A DNA stretch of 64,000 nt from Photobacterium chitinilyticum (GCF_004104355.1 NZ_RJLM01000005.1:186001-250000); one strand, 5' to 3'; counted from the stretch's first letter, positions 24,340 through 34,902 are shown. Notes: generated by a model from the sequence alone, not told the origin. A program made the numbers and translations.

Positions 24340-25584
24340 ATGTCTACAAATCTGATAAGGCTTGTTACACCGGTCTTAGTAGCAGGTATATTGTTGAATC
24401 ATCAAGAGGTCAGTGCTGCGAACACTGAGTCACAAGAATCGATGACAAGCCTGTTATCAGCGGAAGTCTATAAAGCTATTGCAGAGTTAATGACGCTGGC
24501 GAGTGATATCAGAGGAGATAAACCTGATTCAAGTGATATCGGCCAATATAGTCTCGGCCAAGGTTTGATGTATTCGCCTATTGCAACCAATAATAGCGAA
24601 ATGGGGCTGCGGGCAAACAATTTGCGTACTGCCGCTAAACTTAATGCACAGCCCTCTACCTATAATGGTCAATATTCAGAGTTAACGCTTTATCAAACGG
24701 GTTATCTCGGTGAGCAAAATTACTCCCGATTAGGCGCATACTTCCGAGTAAACTCCCACATACTTAGCAATGAAAGCTCAATGCTAGTTAACTCAAGAAG
24801 TCAGGAACAGGAAGGTTACTCGCTAACATTAGGTGGTGATTATTTATTGAATGACCATTATTTGTTTGGTTTAGCTCTTGGATTACCGTTTGATGAAAAT
24901 GAGAAACAAAATACTGAGAGTGATGTCGATGGTTTGGTCGCCTCAGGGTATTTTAGTTATTTCCGTGATGATTGGTATGTTGATTTTACCGCTAGTTATG
25001 CACTAATGGATACAGATATCGAGCGTCGTATTACTCATTACAGTGATAGTGTTATTAATGATACGACTGAAGCGGATTCTGATATTTGGGTTTTCTCTTT
25101 GGGAGGGGGGTATGTTGTTGATTACAATTATTTAAATATTGCTTTCGAAAGTAGTGTCCAATATACCCTTTCAGATACAGATCGTTACACAGAGCGCCTG
25201 TCAAAGGGAAACTCCAATTATCTTATCTCGAAAGTTGATAATATAAATAATCTTGAATCAACAATGCTAATCACTGGTGTGAGTATTTCTCATCCATTCC
25301 ATTCTAGTTTAGGTATCTTTCAGCCGTATGTTAGGGGCTATGTGCATTATGATATTGATAGTGGATCCGAGCGAATTATTAGCCAGTTAAAAGCTGACCA
25401 TTCGGGTAGTGTATTGCCTATTATTGTAAATTCTGATGATGCTGTTTATGGCCGCATGCACTTGGGGCTTTCTGGAGCATTTAATGAATACTGGCATGGT
25501 TATGCCGAAGCAAGTACGCTTGTTGGCCTTGATGAACTGTCGGCGTCTTCATTTACGATTGGCGTAAGTATCTCTTTGAATTAA
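24340..25584 (+). CDS. Outer-membrane protein with autotransporter-type beta-barrel
   Basis: The 414-residue protein has a signal peptide (LIRLVTPVLVAGILL, cleavage after EVSA). A short passenger-like region of about 100 residues follows, then a barrel of about 290 residues with alternating amphipathic strands (LTLYQTGYLGEQNYSRLGAY; YSLTLGGDYLLNDHYLFGLA; WVFSLGGGYVVDYNYLNIAF) ending in the strand FTIGVSISLN. It resembles the autotransporter beta-domain family. The terminal residue is Asn, not the usual Phe. ATG 24340 follows GGGGGA by seven bases; an earlier in-frame start would spoil the signal peptide. Cargo and role are unknown. Confidence 0.8.
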   Translation: MSTNLIRLVTPVLVAGILLNHQEVSAANTESQESMTSLLSAEVYKAIAELMTLASDIRGDKPDSSDIGQYSLGQGLMYSPIATNNSEMGLRANNLRTAAKLNAQPSTYNGQYSELTLYQTGYLGEQNYSRLGAYFRVNSHILSNESSMLVNSRSQEQEGYSLTLGGDYLLNDHYLFGLALGLPFDENEKQNTESDVDGLVASGYFSYFRDDWYVDFTASYALMDTDIERRITHYSDSVINDTTEADSDIWVFSLGGGYVVDYNYLNIAFESSVQYTLSDTDRYTERLSKGNSNYLISKVDNINNLESTMLITGVSISHPFHSSLGIFQPYVRGYVHYDIDSGSERIISQLKADHSGSVLPIIVNSDDAVYGRMHLGLSGAFNEYWHGYAEASTLVGLDELSASSFTIGVSISLN

Positions 25585-25655
25585 ATGGTAGTTTAGAGTT
25601 GCTGCCGTTTATTATCAAGCGATCGTTTCTAAGTCATCAGTTCTCGTGTATAAGT

Positions 25656-26774
25656 TTAGGGTGTTGGAATTGTTCTTTTTAATCTGTCTATACCACCGTC
25701 TGAGCTGAAAAAAAGCTCTAGCTCTACCATTATTCCTGGGTTGATTTTGTAGTTGAATTTATCTTGAAAATCGAGTTCTGGCGTGATGGTAAGATACAGC
25801 CACTGCTTATATAGCCGATGTTTCCAACCTACCGATACCCAGGAGTTGGTAATGGAGTAACTTGGCCTTGAATCTGCACTAATTCCTATTGAATACTGGA
25901 CCAGGTTATAGTCATTAACCCGATCAATAATTTCTGCTTGTTGTACATATTCCCAGTTATTATCGGTATCAAGGTATTGTAAGTTTGAACTAAGCTTTAG
26001 TATTGTCGAAGGGTCATCTCTACGTGAATAATATAGGTCGAGTGATGACAAACTTCCGGGCCCCTTGGAGTGGTAATAAAAAATCTCTTGCTTAAATCGG
26101 CTAGTCCAGTTGAAGCTAATTTGATCAACACGCCGGAGATCTGCACGTGCAAATGGGTCCAAAGGCCATTTTAGTTTAACGCCAAGATCTATATTTGTTT
26201 TCCATTCGCCCAGCTTTCTGCCCTGAAGACGGACTCCCCCGATAGGGCTATTCAGGCCATTAGCACTGTTACTACTAATACTACGTTCTTTGTCTTCTAG
26301 CCGGTCAAAATCATCAGGATCTGTTTCAAATATTAACTTCCAGTTTTTCTTTGTGTGGGGGAGATCTAACTTTAAGTACACACTTGCATCGGGATCGAAA
26401 TCTTCACGATGTGTATAACGGTTTTTTAACCGAATGCGTAGGTAGCTCCGATTGCTCATGGGGGCCTCATCTTCATTTTTCCCAACAAAGTGGTCAAATG
26501 AGGCTCCATATTCTTGAATACTATCGGAGATCGAAAGTTGTGTATCGTCGACCCACGACTGAAATGTGCTATCGGTTAATGGTTCAGTTGGGGGTTCTTT
26601 GAATGGTTTATATACAGGTTCTTGTGAGGTTACTTTTGTTGGCAATTCCTCGGCCAGAATGGGATTAGTGATCAAAATACCAAAGAAGAGGGATGAGTAT
26701 TTAAATGAATTCGTTATTGAGCTTGTTGCCTGAAGACATTTCTCTCTTTGGTGATAATGAAACGGTTTTGTCAC
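25656..26774 (-). CDS. Putative outer-membrane beta-barrel protein
   Basis: The protein is about 372 residues from GTG 26774, which has AGAGGTGA just upstream. A long N-terminal region contains a signal-like segment (YSSLFFGILITNPILAEE), then a proline-rich stretch. A domain rich in alternating strands follows (SYLRIRLKNRYTHREDF; KTNIDLGVKLKWP; LYLTITPELDFQDKFNY). There is no family I can name, but the composition fits an outer-membrane barrel of about 12 or more strands. It is convergent with the preceding barrel gene and may belong to the same ToxR-like regulon (inference). Confidence 0.65.
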   Translation of the reverse strand: MTKPFHYHQREKCLQATSSITNSFKYSSLFFGILITNPILAEELPTKVTSQEPVYKPFKEPPTEPLTDSTFQSWVDDTQLSISDSIQEYGASFDHFVGKNEDEAPMSNRSYLRIRLKNRYTHREDFDPDASVYLKLDLPHTKKNWKLIFETDPDDFDRLEDKERSISSNSANGLNSPIGGVRLQGRKLGEWKTNIDLGVKLKWPLDPFARADLRRVDQISFNWTSRFKQEIFYYHSKGPGSLSSLDLYYSRRDDPSTILKLSSNLQYLDTDNNWEYVQQAEIIDRVNDYNLVQYSIGISADSRPSYSITNSWVSVGWKHRLYKQWLYLTITPELDFQDKFNYKINPGIMVELELFFSSDGGIDRLKRTIPTP

Positions 26775-27099
26775 TTTCTCACCTCTTTGTATTACTGATA
26801 AGCTTTTGAAACAGAGATAATATAAGTGTAGTTCACTTGAAAGATGGTACATGGTGATGAAACGCACCTCTTGGGAAATGAGATGTTTTGCTAAAAAAAT
26901 AACTTTTCTGCCCTGTATCACTCATCTGAAACTATCTCTGAATACTGTGAATTTATTTAAAAACATAGCCTTACACTTAATTGCAGTTTGATTGTTAAAG
27001 AATGGCAAAAAAGTCATAGGTCAAAAATATCAACTACACTTTAACTGATTTAAAAATCTGTACATTGGAGTACAGGATTATTTACGGAGTAAAAATACG
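26775..27099. other. 325-base intergenic region
   Basis: It separates two outward-facing genes. It is AT-rich with an ACGGAGT ribosome site at its right end. I see no other structure. Confidence 0.4.
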
Positions 27100-27378
27100 A
27101 TGGATAGTTCGGACTTTGATGGAATCAAGAGAGACATATCACTCACGGTTAATGATATTTTTGAAGATTTTGAGGAAGATAATAACTGTTTGCCTACAAT
27201 CGAAGAGTTTAGAAAACTGTTTTCTGGGTATGCTGAACAATATATTGGCCCAATGGATGAGCTTAGTGTTGAAGGGATTACTAATAATTTTGAGAAGCAT
27301 CAATCTAGAGAGCAAAAAATATGGCGTGCAGTGAATGAGCTTGAAGCCGAACAACGATTTTTAAGATCTGAGCAATAG
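27100..27378 (+). CDS. Small acidic cytoplasmic protein, unknown
   Basis: The 92-residue, strongly acidic and helical protein (NDIFEDFEEDNNCLPTIEEF; ending ELEAEQRFLRSEQ) has no signal or membrane segment. ACGGAGT lies upstream of the ATG at slightly long spacing. I do not recognise a family. Lower GC than the neighbouring liu genes and its place at the edge of the outer-membrane cluster suggest an accessory gene. Confidence 0.55.
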   Translation: MDSSDFDGIKRDISLTVNDIFEDFEEDNNCLPTIEEFRKLFSGYAEQYIGPMDELSVEGITNNFEKHQSREQKIWRAVNELEAEQRFLRSEQ

Positions 27379-27468
27379 TTTGGGTACATGGTACTTACTT
27401 ACTATTGAATAGCGGCATCTCGTTAGTCTTTGACGATGGTTACTATGATCGAAGTAACTGTCGTTCTT

Positions 27469-28389
27469 TTATTGTTCTTTTAGTCGTTGTTGCCGGGCTT
27501 TGATGGCAAGTGAGACTTTTGACGAAGGCAACTTGCCTAGTCGTTGACATATGTCCCAGCCTGCTTCGGCGACTTGGTTTAAATCAATACCGGTTTCGAT
27601 TCCAAGCCCTTGGCAAAGGTAGATGACATCTTCTGTTGCGACGTTTCCGCTTGCCCCATCGGCATAAGGACAGCCCCCAAGACCGGCTGTGCTACTGTCG
27701 ATGACACTGACCCCCATGCTGAGTGCTTGGTAAATATTGGCAAGTGCCTGCCCCCAGGTGTCATGGAAGTGCACGGCGAGTTGGTTGATGGGTATGTTTT
27801 GGTTTACTGATTCGAGCATTGTAGCTATTCGGAGTGGGGTGCCGGTTCCTATGGTGTCTCCCAACGATACTTCATAACAGCCAAGATCAATCATTTCTCT
27901 GGCAACCGACGCCACCTTTTCTGGAGGGGTTGGACCTTCGAAAGGACAGTCAACGACACAAGACAGGTACCCCCTGACAGGAATATTGTATTGTTTGGCT
28001 AATAACATCACAGGCTCAAACCGTTTCAGGCTTTCACTTACAGAGCAGTTGATGTTGTGCTGGCTAAATCCTTCCGAGGCTGAGCCAAATATTGCAACGT
28101 GATCGATGCCAGACTGAATGGCGAGTTCTAAGCCTTGCTTGTTGGGTGTCAATGCTGAATAAATGATACCCGAAGTGCGTTCGATCTGGGTTATCACAGA
28201 TTGTGAGTCGGCCATTTGCGGTACCCATTTGGGCGAGACGAATGCACCGGCTTCTATATGCTTGAGGCCTGTTTTTGAAAGTAGATTAATAAAGTTAACT
28301 TTGTCGGCTGTTGTCACTCGCTCCTCATTTTGCAGGCCATCTCTGGCACCAACTTCTACAATGGTGACATGTGCTGGTAAAACGGCCAT
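27469..28389 (-). CDS. liuE: Hydroxymethylglutaryl-CoA lyase
   Basis: The enzyme cleaves HMG-CoA into acetoacetate and acetyl-CoA, the last step of leucine degradation. The 306-residue TIM-barrel shows the N-terminal EVGARDGLQNE, SLGDTIGTGTP, VHFHDTWGQAL (metal histidines) and the GLGGCPYADGASGNVATED signature with its catalytic Cys. It is the last gene of liuRABCDE, and its ATG overlaps the liuD stop codon (TGATG), indicating translational coupling. Confidence 0.96.
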   Translation of the reverse strand: MAVLPAHVTIVEVGARDGLQNEERVTTADKVNFINLLSKTGLKHIEAGAFVSPKWVPQMADSQSVITQIERTSGIIYSALTPNKQGLELAIQSGIDHVAIFGSASEGFSQHNINCSVSESLKRFEPVMLLAKQYNIPVRGYLSCVVDCPFEGPTPPEKVASVAREMIDLGCYEVSLGDTIGTGTPLRIATMLESVNQNIPINQLAVHFHDTWGQALANIYQALSMGVSVIDSSTAGLGGCPYADGASGNVATEDVIYLCQGLGIETGIDLNQVAEAGWDICQRLGKLPSSKVSLAIKARQQRLKEQ

Positions 28390-30536
28390 CAGTGACCTCC
28401 ATTGGTGGTTGATCCTGCCGCGTCGATGCGTAAAAGCATTTCGCCATGCTCGACTTGATCCCCTATGGCAAATAGCACATCTGCAATAGTACCTTCGTAA
28501 GGAGCTCTAACTGTGTACTCCATTTTCATGGCTTCAATAATGAGTAGTGGTTGCTCTTTGTCGACGTTATCACCCGGTTGACAAAGAAGAGCTGTGACGA
28601 TGCCATTAAGTGGTGCTATCGCCTGATTGCCTTCATCTTGTTGCGTATGAAGGTGTTCTGTGTCGTTTCCGATAAGAAAACAATCATGCCAAGTCTGATA
28701 ATAAACGTGCTTCATTCCCAGACACTCAATTTGAGTAAAGTTGTTCTTTTTACCATCAATTTCGATCTGATAGTCATGGCGGCCTTCAATAACTCGATCA
28801 GAAATCAAGTGAAGCACTAGTGGGGTTATGTCATAAGAGTGACCGTTAATTTCTACTCGGGTTAATATGATTTGCTTGGCATCATTCGGTTGATTCTCTA
28901 ATGTCGGTGGTTGTGCAAAAGGAAACTGAAAAAGAAGTCGGTATCTTTCCCCGTGTGAGTGACTAACGGATACTTCCTGACATGAAGACTGGTTTAAACG
29001 CCAATGAATGAAGAAGCCTTCCAGGTGGATTGCCGAAATAGCCGCGAATAAAACAAGCTTTGGGACGGTCAGTGCTTGGGGAGCGTCTGCATTAGTAGCG
29101 ACAGCATTGAAATCGAAAACCGGCGACAAGTTGTCGTTAAGATCGGCTTGGTACTGCTCTATAAAGTGGGTGTTGATGTTTGCGGTTTTAAACGCTGGAT
29201 GACTGATAATCTGTTGTAAATAATCGATATTAGTTGCAGGGCCAATCAAGCGATAGTTGGATAGAGCTTGAGATAATGTCGTGATAGCAGAGCTTCTGGT
29301 CGTGGCCCATACAATGAGCTTAGACAGCATAGGATCATAAAAAGAGGTGATGGTGTCTCCTTGTAAAATGCCAGAATCAACCCTGACCTTTGTATGTTTG
29401 CTTTGTTTGGGTGGTTCTCTTAAGTAATGAATATGACCAGATGATGGAAGAAAATCTTGGCCCGGGTCTTCAGCGTAGATTCTAACTTCAATTGCGTGCC
29501 CGTGATGGGTAACTTGTTTTTGGCTAAGCGGTAGTGGTATGCCTTTGGCAACATTTATTTGCCATTCAACCAAATCTTGCCCGGTAATCAGTTCGGTAAT
29601 TGGATGTTCGACTTGCAGCCGGGTGTTCATTTCCATGAAATAAAACTGACCAGATGCATCTAGCAGAAACTCGACGGTACCTGCGCCGATATAGCCAATT
29701 GCTTTTGCGGCCTCTACAGCGGCCTGTCCCATAGCATGCCGAAGGGTTTCCGAAAGCTTTGGAGCTGGCGCCTCTTCAACAATCTTTTGATGTCGACGTT
29801 GAATAGAGCAATCACGATCGGAAAGATAGATTGTATTGTTATGCTGATCGGCAAATACCTGAACTTCAATGTGCCTGGGGCCGACAAGGTATTTCTCAAT
29901 TAGCAGCAGGTCATCCCCGAATGATGCTCGAGCTTCACGTTTGGCACTGGCTATAGCTTCGGGCATCTCAGTTGCTGATTCGACAATCCTCATCCCTTTT
30001 CCACCACCACCAAGCGCCGCTTTGAGCAGAACAGGGTAGCCAATTTGGTTGGCCGTGGCTGATAATATTTCTACTGTATTGTCTTCACCATGGTATCCGG
30101 GGATTAACGGGACGTGGGCTCGTTCCATAATCGTTTTGGCATCTGATTTAGAACTCATCGCTTTCATTGCAGTAGCTGGGGGACCGATAAATATCAAGTC
30201 ATTGCTAAGGCAGGCCTCGGCAAATGACGTATTTTCTGACAGGAACCCATAGCCCGGGTGAATAGCATCGGCTGCCAGTGTTTTTGCTGCATCGATAATC
30301 CGTGGAATATTGAGGTAGGAGTTCGCCACTGGTGGTGTGCCAACCAGAACAGCGTAATCGGCCATTTTGACATGCTTTGCTTGTCTATCCGCTTCAGAGT
30401 ATATGGCAATGGTTTCTATGCCCATCTTTTTGGCTGTCTCTATGATCCTACAAGCAATTTCCCCTCGGTTGGCGATAAGCAGGCGGGTGATGTCCACTGG
30501 TGCCGTGACCACTTTTGCTTCCGTAATCTTACTCAT
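28389..30536 (-). CDS. liuD: Methylcrotonyl-CoA carboxylase, biotin-carrying alpha subunit
   Basis: This 715-residue subunit carboxylates biotin for conversion of 3-methylcrotonyl-CoA to 3-methylglutaconyl-CoA. The biotin carboxylase domain spans about 12-460 (LLIANRGEIACRIIETAKK; KAALGGGGKGMRIV; EMNTRLQVEHPITE). A linker domain follows, then the C-terminal biotinyl domain with the EAMKMEY lysine. I chose ATG 30536, where GGAG lies eight bases upstream. It overlaps the liuC stop by eight bases. A longer in-frame extension to 30608 lies wholly inside liuC and is unlikely. Confidence 0.96.
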   Translation of the reverse strand: MSKITEAKVVTAPVDITRLLIANRGEIACRIIETAKKMGIETIAIYSEADRQAKHVKMADYAVLVGTPPVANSYLNIPRIIDAAKTLAADAIHPGYGFLSENTSFAEACLSNDLIFIGPPATAMKAMSSKSDAKTIMERAHVPLIPGYHGEDNTVEILSATANQIGYPVLLKAALGGGGKGMRIVESATEMPEAIASAKREARASFGDDLLLIEKYLVGPRHIEVQVFADQHNNTIYLSDRDCSIQRRHQKIVEEAPAPKLSETLRHAMGQAAVEAAKAIGYIGAGTVEFLLDASGQFYFMEMNTRLQVEHPITELITGQDLVEWQINVAKGIPLPLSQKQVTHHGHAIEVRIYAEDPGQDFLPSSGHIHYLREPPKQSKHTKVRVDSGILQGDTITSFYDPMLSKLIVWATTRSSAITTLSQALSNYRLIGPATNIDYLQQIISHPAFKTANINTHFIEQYQADLNDNLSPVFDFNAVATNADAPQALTVPKLVLFAAISAIHLEGFFIHWRLNQSSCQEVSVSHSHGERYRLLFQFPFAQPPTLENQPNDAKQIILTRVEINGHSYDITPLVLHLISDRVIEGRHDYQIEIDGKKNNFTQIECLGMKHVYYQTWHDCFLIGNDTEHLHTQQDEGNQAIAPLNGIVTALLCQPGDNVDKEQPLLIIEAMKMEYTVRAPYEGTIADVLFAIGDQVEHGEMLLRIDAAGSTTNGGH

Positions 30537-31389
30537 TCTTGATGCTCCATGCTGGTGGTCGTTTGGTAAAAAAAGCCTCAAGTCCTTCTTGCCCTTCGGG
30601 TGAGACACGTATGTCGGCTATCAGTGCACTGGTCTTCTTTTTTAGTTCTGAATCTATATTGTGGCTATCACACAATTGGCACAGTTTCTTGGCCTGTGCC
30701 AACGCTGCCGGACTATTGTTCAGTAGTTGGTTTGTGAGTTGGGAGAGAAGCTCTCTTGCTTCTTTGGGGGAGTTTGTCATTTTGTGAATAATGCCGAGTT
30801 GATGTGCGGTATCGGCATCAAAACATTCTGCAGTCAGCATGTAGCGCCGAGCTTGCCGCTGTCCGATAGTTCGGCACATATAAGGCCCTATGGTAGCAGG
30901 GATCAGGCCAAGCTTAACTTCACTGAGGCAGAACAGAGCTTCACTATCCGAAATCGCTATATCGCAACAGCAAATTAGTCCCAGGGCTCCTCCAAATGCA
31001 CTTCCGTGAACGTGAGCAATAGTCGGAGCTGGAAAGTTATCAAGTTTAAATAACAACTCAGCCAGCTTAAGGGCATCAGATTTATTCTCATCAACAGTTT
31101 TACTTGCCATCGACTTCATCCATTGCAAATCGGCACCGGCAGAAAAGTGCTTGCCATTGGCGCTAAGGATAAGCCCTCTAATTATATGGCGTTGTTTTAG
31201 CTGGGAAAGGAAGCAAAGTAAGGTATTGATCATATCGGCATCAAATGCATTATGTTTGCTGGTTCGGTTCAATGTTATGTTGGCAATACCTGCTTTGCTA
31301 ATTGTGCACAATACATTAGCGTCGGGCTTGATATGCAAGGTTTCAGTCTGTTGGCTATTCTGGCTAGTTCCATATTGATGCTGGCTCAT
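30529..31389 (-). CDS. liuC: Methylglutaconyl-CoA hydratase (crotonase family)
   Basis: The 286-residue crotonase-fold enzyme would hydrate 3-methylglutaconyl-CoA to HMG-CoA between LiuB/D and LiuE. Motifs include the oxyanion-hole segments SANGKHFSAGADLQWM and VHGSAFGGALGL and the catalytic-loop region CLSEVKLGLIPATIG with its glutamate. GGAG sits before the ATG at 31389. The specific substrate follows from operon position. The N-terminus carries about 25 extra polar residues (MSQHQYGTSQNSQQ). Confidence 0.93.
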   Translation of the reverse strand: MSQHQYGTSQNSQQTETLHIKPDANVLCTISKAGIANITLNRTSKHNAFDADMINTLLCFLSQLKQRHIIRGLILSANGKHFSAGADLQWMKSMASKTVDENKSDALKLAELLFKLDNFPAPTIAHVHGSAFGGALGLICCCDIAISDSEALFCLSEVKLGLIPATIGPYMCRTIGQRQARRYMLTAECFDADTAHQLGIIHKMTNSPKEARELLSQLTNQLLNNSPAALAQAKKLCQLCDSHNIDSELKKKTSALIADIRVSPEGQEGLEAFFTKRPPAWSIKNE

Positions 31390-31478
31390 GTTTATCTCCT
31401 TTGATGGCCTTAGTCAGACGAATGTCTCCTGACACATTTCAAAACTGTCCAGAAACTCTTCGGAAGATCTTTCAATAA

Positions 31479-33101
31479 TCACATCCGGAAAATACCAAAC
31501 TGACTTTCGGGTATTGGTGCTCTCAGTGACGCTGATAAAGCGATACCGACGATATCCCGTGTTTGCCGGGGATCAATAATGCCGTCATCCCATAGTCTGG
31601 CACTGGCATAGTAGGGCGAGCCTTGTTCTTCATATATTTCGCGGATAGGTTGTTTAAAAGCGGCTTCTTCGTCTTCTGTCCAGGCCAGGCCTTTGCGCGC
31701 TTTGATATCGCGGGTCACTTGTGCCATAACGCCAGCAGCCTGATCGCCACCCATAACGGAAATCCGGGCATTGGGCCACATCCACATCATTGTTGGGTTG
31801 TAGGCTCGCCCGCACATGCCATAATTTCCGGCTCCGTATGATCCACCGATAATCACCGTAAATTTGGGTACGTCGGCACAGGACACGGCCATCACCATTT
31901 TTGCGCCGTGTTTGGCAATTCCCTCAGATTCATATTTTTTCCCTACCATGAAGCCGGTAATGTTTTGCAGGAACAGCAAGGGGATTTTTCGTTTAGCGCA
32001 GAGTTCGATGAAATGCGCTCCTTTTTGGGCAGATTCTGAAAATAAAATACCGTTGTTGGCAACGATGCCGATGGGGTGTCCGTATAGTTTGGAAAAGCCA
32101 CAGACAAGCGTATCGCCATATAAAGCCTTGAATTCATCAAATGCAGAATCATCCACAATGCGAGCGATAACTTCCTTGATATCTATGGGCTTTCGCAAAT
32201 CGGTGCCGACAATGCCAAAGAGATCCTCGGAAGAGTAGCGGGGTGGCAGGACGTGACCTTGACCTTGCTCTCGACCATGACTCTCGGGTTGAATGTCAAG
32301 GTGACAGCTGGCAATTGCTTGCCGGGTAAGTTCGAGTGCATGATGCTCGTTTTGAGCGAGATAGTCTGCGACGCCGGAGGTTTTACAGTGAACATCCGCA
32401 CCACCGAGTTCTTCGGCCGAGACAATTTCACCAGTTGCAGCTTTAACAAGGGGAGGCCCTGCGAGAAAAATTGTACCTTGTTGTTTGACGATAATCGAAA
32501 TATCGGCCATCGCGGGGACATATGCGCCACCAGCCGTACATAATCCGAGAACGACGGCAATTTGTGGGATCCCTTTGGCTGACATTCGTGCCTGATTGAA
32601 AAAAATTCTACCAAAATGATCTCGGTCGGGAAAAACCTCGGCCTGATGAGGCAGGTTGGCACCTCCGGAATCGACGAGGTAAATGCAGGGCAAATGGCAT
32701 CGCTCGGCGATTTCTTGTGCTCTGAGGTGCTTTTTAACAGTCAGGGGGTAATATGTACCGCCTTTAACCGTTGGGTCATTGGCAATCACCATGCACTCAA
32801 TCCCTTCGACCCGACCAATCCCGGCAACGACACCAGCGCAAGGGATCTCCTCATCGTAAACCTGCCAAGCGGCGAACTGTCCGATTTCGAGAAATGGGCT
32901 TCCGGGATCCAATACCACGTCAATTCTTTGTCTGACGGGGAGTTTCCCTTTTTCTTTCTGTCGTGAAGTCGCGGGCTCTCCGCCACCTTGCAGAAGGTGG
33001 TGAACATGAGAATGAAGCTCGTCGACCAGCTCAGCCATGTTCTGCTGGTTTAGCTTGAATTGGGGTTCATTGGTATGAACATGGGTTTGAATAATTGCCA
33101 T
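31479..33101 (-). CDS. liuB: Methylcrotonyl-CoA carboxylase, carboxyltransferase beta subunit
   Basis: The 540-residue carboxyltransferase moves CO2 from carboxybiotin on LiuD to 3-methylcrotonyl-CoA. Two crotonase-like halves carry [50 protein letters not shown] and [17 protein letters not shown], all typical of MCC beta. ATG 33101 has AAGGA about ten bases upstream; the codon before it (TTG 33104) is a possible alternative. It lies 12 bases after liuA. Confidence 0.96.
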   Translation of the reverse strand: MAIIQTHVHTNEPQFKLNQQNMAELVDELHSHVHHLLQGGGEPATSRQKEKGKLPVRQRIDVVLDPGSPFLEIGQFAAWQVYDEEIPCAGVVAGIGRVEGIECMVIANDPTVKGGTYYPLTVKKHLRAQEIAERCHLPCIYLVDSGGANLPHQAEVFPDRDHFGRIFFNQARMSAKGIPQIAVVLGLCTAGGAYVPAMADISIIVKQQGTIFLAGPPLVKAATGEIVSAEELGGADVHCKTSGVADYLAQNEHHALELTRQAIASCHLDIQPESHGREQGQGHVLPPRYSSEDLFGIVGTDLRKPIDIKEVIARIVDDSAFDEFKALYGDTLVCGFSKLYGHPIGIVANNGILFSESAQKGAHFIELCAKRKIPLLFLQNITGFMVGKKYESEGIAKHGAKMVMAVSCADVPKFTVIIGGSYGAGNYGMCGRAYNPTMMWMWPNARISVMGGDQAAGVMAQVTRDIKARKGLAWTEDEEAAFKQPIREIYEEQGSPYYASARLWDDGIIDPRQTRDIVGIALSASLRAPIPESQFGIFRM

Positions 33102-33113
33102 CAAGCATCGTCC

Positions 33114-34283
33114 TTACTTTGATTCTTGGAATAGTTCCCTTCCGATAAGCATCCGGCGAATTTCTGAAGTCCCAGCTCCAATTTCATACAGTTTGGCATC
33201 TCTGAGCAGTCGTCCGGCTGGAAATTCGTTGATATAGCCGTTACCACCAAGAAGCTGGATGGTATCTAATGCCAATTGTGTTGCCAGTTCAGCACTGTAA
33301 AGAATGACGCCTGCCGCATCTTTTCTTGTACTCTCGCCTCGGTCACAAGCTGCCGCAACAGCGTAAACATAGGCACGAGCTGCATTGGTCCGGGTATACA
33401 TATCGGCAACCTTGGCCTGAACAAGCTGGAATTCGCCAATTGACTGACCGAACTGTTTTCGGTCATGGATGTAGGGAATGACGAGATCAAGGCAGGCCCG
33501 CATGATCCCCAAAGGCCCGGCAGCTAGGACGACACGCTCATAATCCAGTCCGCTCATCAGAACGTTGACGCCTTTGTTCAGTTCGCCAAGTAGATTTTTG
33601 GCTGGTACCTTGCAGTCTTGAAATACCAGTTCACAGGTGTTGGAGCCACGCATGCCGAGTTTGTCGAGTTTTTGCGCATGGCTGAAACCAACGAAATCTC
33701 GCTCAACGATGAAAGCTGAAATCCCGTGCGATCCTGATTCTGGCTCTGTTTTTGCGTATACAACAAACGTCTGGGCATCTGGTCCGTTTGTGATCCACAT
33801 TTTGCTACCGTTGAGGATGAAGTTGTCACCTAGGCGTTCAGCTTTTAGCTGCATACTAACAACATCCGATCCGGCATTGGGTTCACTCATCGCGAGGGCG
33901 CCGACATGCTTGCCTGTAATTAATGGGGGTAGATATTTTGCTTTTTGCTCAGGCGACCCATTGCGATAGATTTGGTTGACGCACAGATTGGAATGCGCAC
34001 CGTAGCTCAAACCGACAGAAGCCGATGCCCGGCTAATCTCTTCCATGGCTATAACATGAGCTAGGTACCCCATGTTGGCACCGCCATATTCCTCGCTAAC
34101 CGTAACACCAAGCAGGCCCATTTCCCCCATGAGTGTCCAGAGCTGATTGGGAAACTGATTGTCTTGATCTGCTTGTGATGCAAGAGGAGCGATAGCTTCG
34201 CAGGCAAAGTTGTTCACTTGTTCGCGGAGCATGCCGAGTGTTTCATCAAGGCCAAAATTGAGGGGAGTAAACAGATCTTTCAT
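33114..34283 (-). CDS. liuA: Isovaleryl-CoA dehydrogenase
   Basis: This FAD enzyme oxidises isovaleryl-CoA to 3-methylcrotonyl-CoA, passing electrons to ETF. The 389 residues show the acyl-CoA dehydrogenase signatures [18 protein letters not shown] and [20 protein letters not shown], and the [16 protein letters not shown] segment with the Glu typical of isovaleryl-CoA dehydrogenases. GGAG precedes the ATG at 34283. It follows liuR by 64 bases. Confidence 0.96.
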   Translation of the reverse strand: MKDLFTPLNFGLDETLGMLREQVNNFACEAIAPLASQADQDNQFPNQLWTLMGEMGLLGVTVSEEYGGANMGYLAHVIAMEEISRASASVGLSYGAHSNLCVNQIYRNGSPEQKAKYLPPLITGKHVGALAMSEPNAGSDVVSMQLKAERLGDNFILNGSKMWITNGPDAQTFVVYAKTEPESGSHGISAFIVERDFVGFSHAQKLDKLGMRGSNTCELVFQDCKVPAKNLLGELNKGVNVLMSGLDYERVVLAAGPLGIMRACLDLVIPYIHDRKQFGQSIGEFQLVQAKVADMYTRTNAARAYVYAVAAACDRGESTRKDAAGVILYSAELATQLALDTIQLLGGNGYINEFPAGRLLRDAKLYEIGAGTSEIRRMLIGRELFQESK

Positions 34284-34347
34284 AACATCTCCGGGTTAGA
34301 CCAAGTTGCGATGAACTTCTGTAATGCCAGTAGGATATAGCCCGTAG

Positions 34348-34725
34348 TCAGTGGGCCTCTGAGCTGTTTAACGCTTGGTGACAACGTGCCTTGGCAACCT
34401 TTAACTCATTAAGTACAACGTTAATGTCATCTAGCTGGCGTTGCAGGGTGGCTTGTTTGTCATCAATTATCCTCAGCATTTCATTAAGCTGAGTATGACT
34501 TTGATTGGTGTCGTAGAGCTCAAACAGTTCACGAATTTCTGCCAATGCAAAGCCGAGTCGTTTGCCTCTTAAAATGAGTTTCAGCCTTATTTTGTCACGG
34601 TGTCTGTAAACTCGGGTGTTGCCGTTTCTTGATGGATGTAGCAGACCGACATCTTCATAAAACCGAATACTTCGGGTTGTGATATCGAACTCTTTTGCCA
34701 ACTCACTGATTTTGAAAGTCTCCAC
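34348..34725 (-). CDS. liuR: MerR-family regulator of branched-chain catabolism
   Basis: The 125-residue MerR-type regulator has a DNA-binding winged helix (FKISELAKEFDITTRSIRFY) and a dimerisation helix (EMLRIIDDKQATLQRQLDDI). The motif LKLILRGKRLGFALAEIREL is characteristic of LiuR. I chose GTG 34725 because GGAGGAG lies eight bases upstream and relatives start near this point; an ATG frame to 34773 has no ribosome site. It heads the liu operon, and two inverted operator-like sequences lie in front of it, so autoregulation is likely. Confidence 0.93.
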   Translation of the reverse strand: METFKISELAKEFDITTRSIRFYEDVGLLHPSRNGNTRVYRHRDKIRLKLILRGKRLGFALAEIRELFELYDTNQSHTQLNEMLRIIDDKQATLQRQLDDINVVLNELKVAKARCHQALNSSEAH

Positions 34726-34875
34726 CTTAAAATCTCCTCCAGGAGTGGACTCATTTGATGATGAAGCCATCAATTGTCGCGTCTGATATTTGGTATCAAT
34801 CTGCGGCTACATCTGCCAATCATGTTGTAGGTATGCTTGCCGTTACAATTACGGGTGTGACTACTTTGTTTCTTA

Positions 34876-34887
34876 ACGTTTACGTAA
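34876..34887 (-). promoter_or_regulatory. LiuR-like operator, liuR-proximal
   Basis: Read on the minus strand this is TTACGTAAACGT, identical over 12 bases to the site at 34903-34914 on the plus strand. It matches my memory of the LiuR consensus (TTTACGTAAACGT-like). Confidence 0.8.
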
Positions 34888-34902
34888 ATGTTAGTGCTAT
34901 GC

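Noticed and set aside
24069-24428. 119-codon frame overlapping the start of the autotransporter-type gene
   Set aside because: It overlaps the signal peptide of a well-supported outer-membrane protein in another frame and has no ribosome site.
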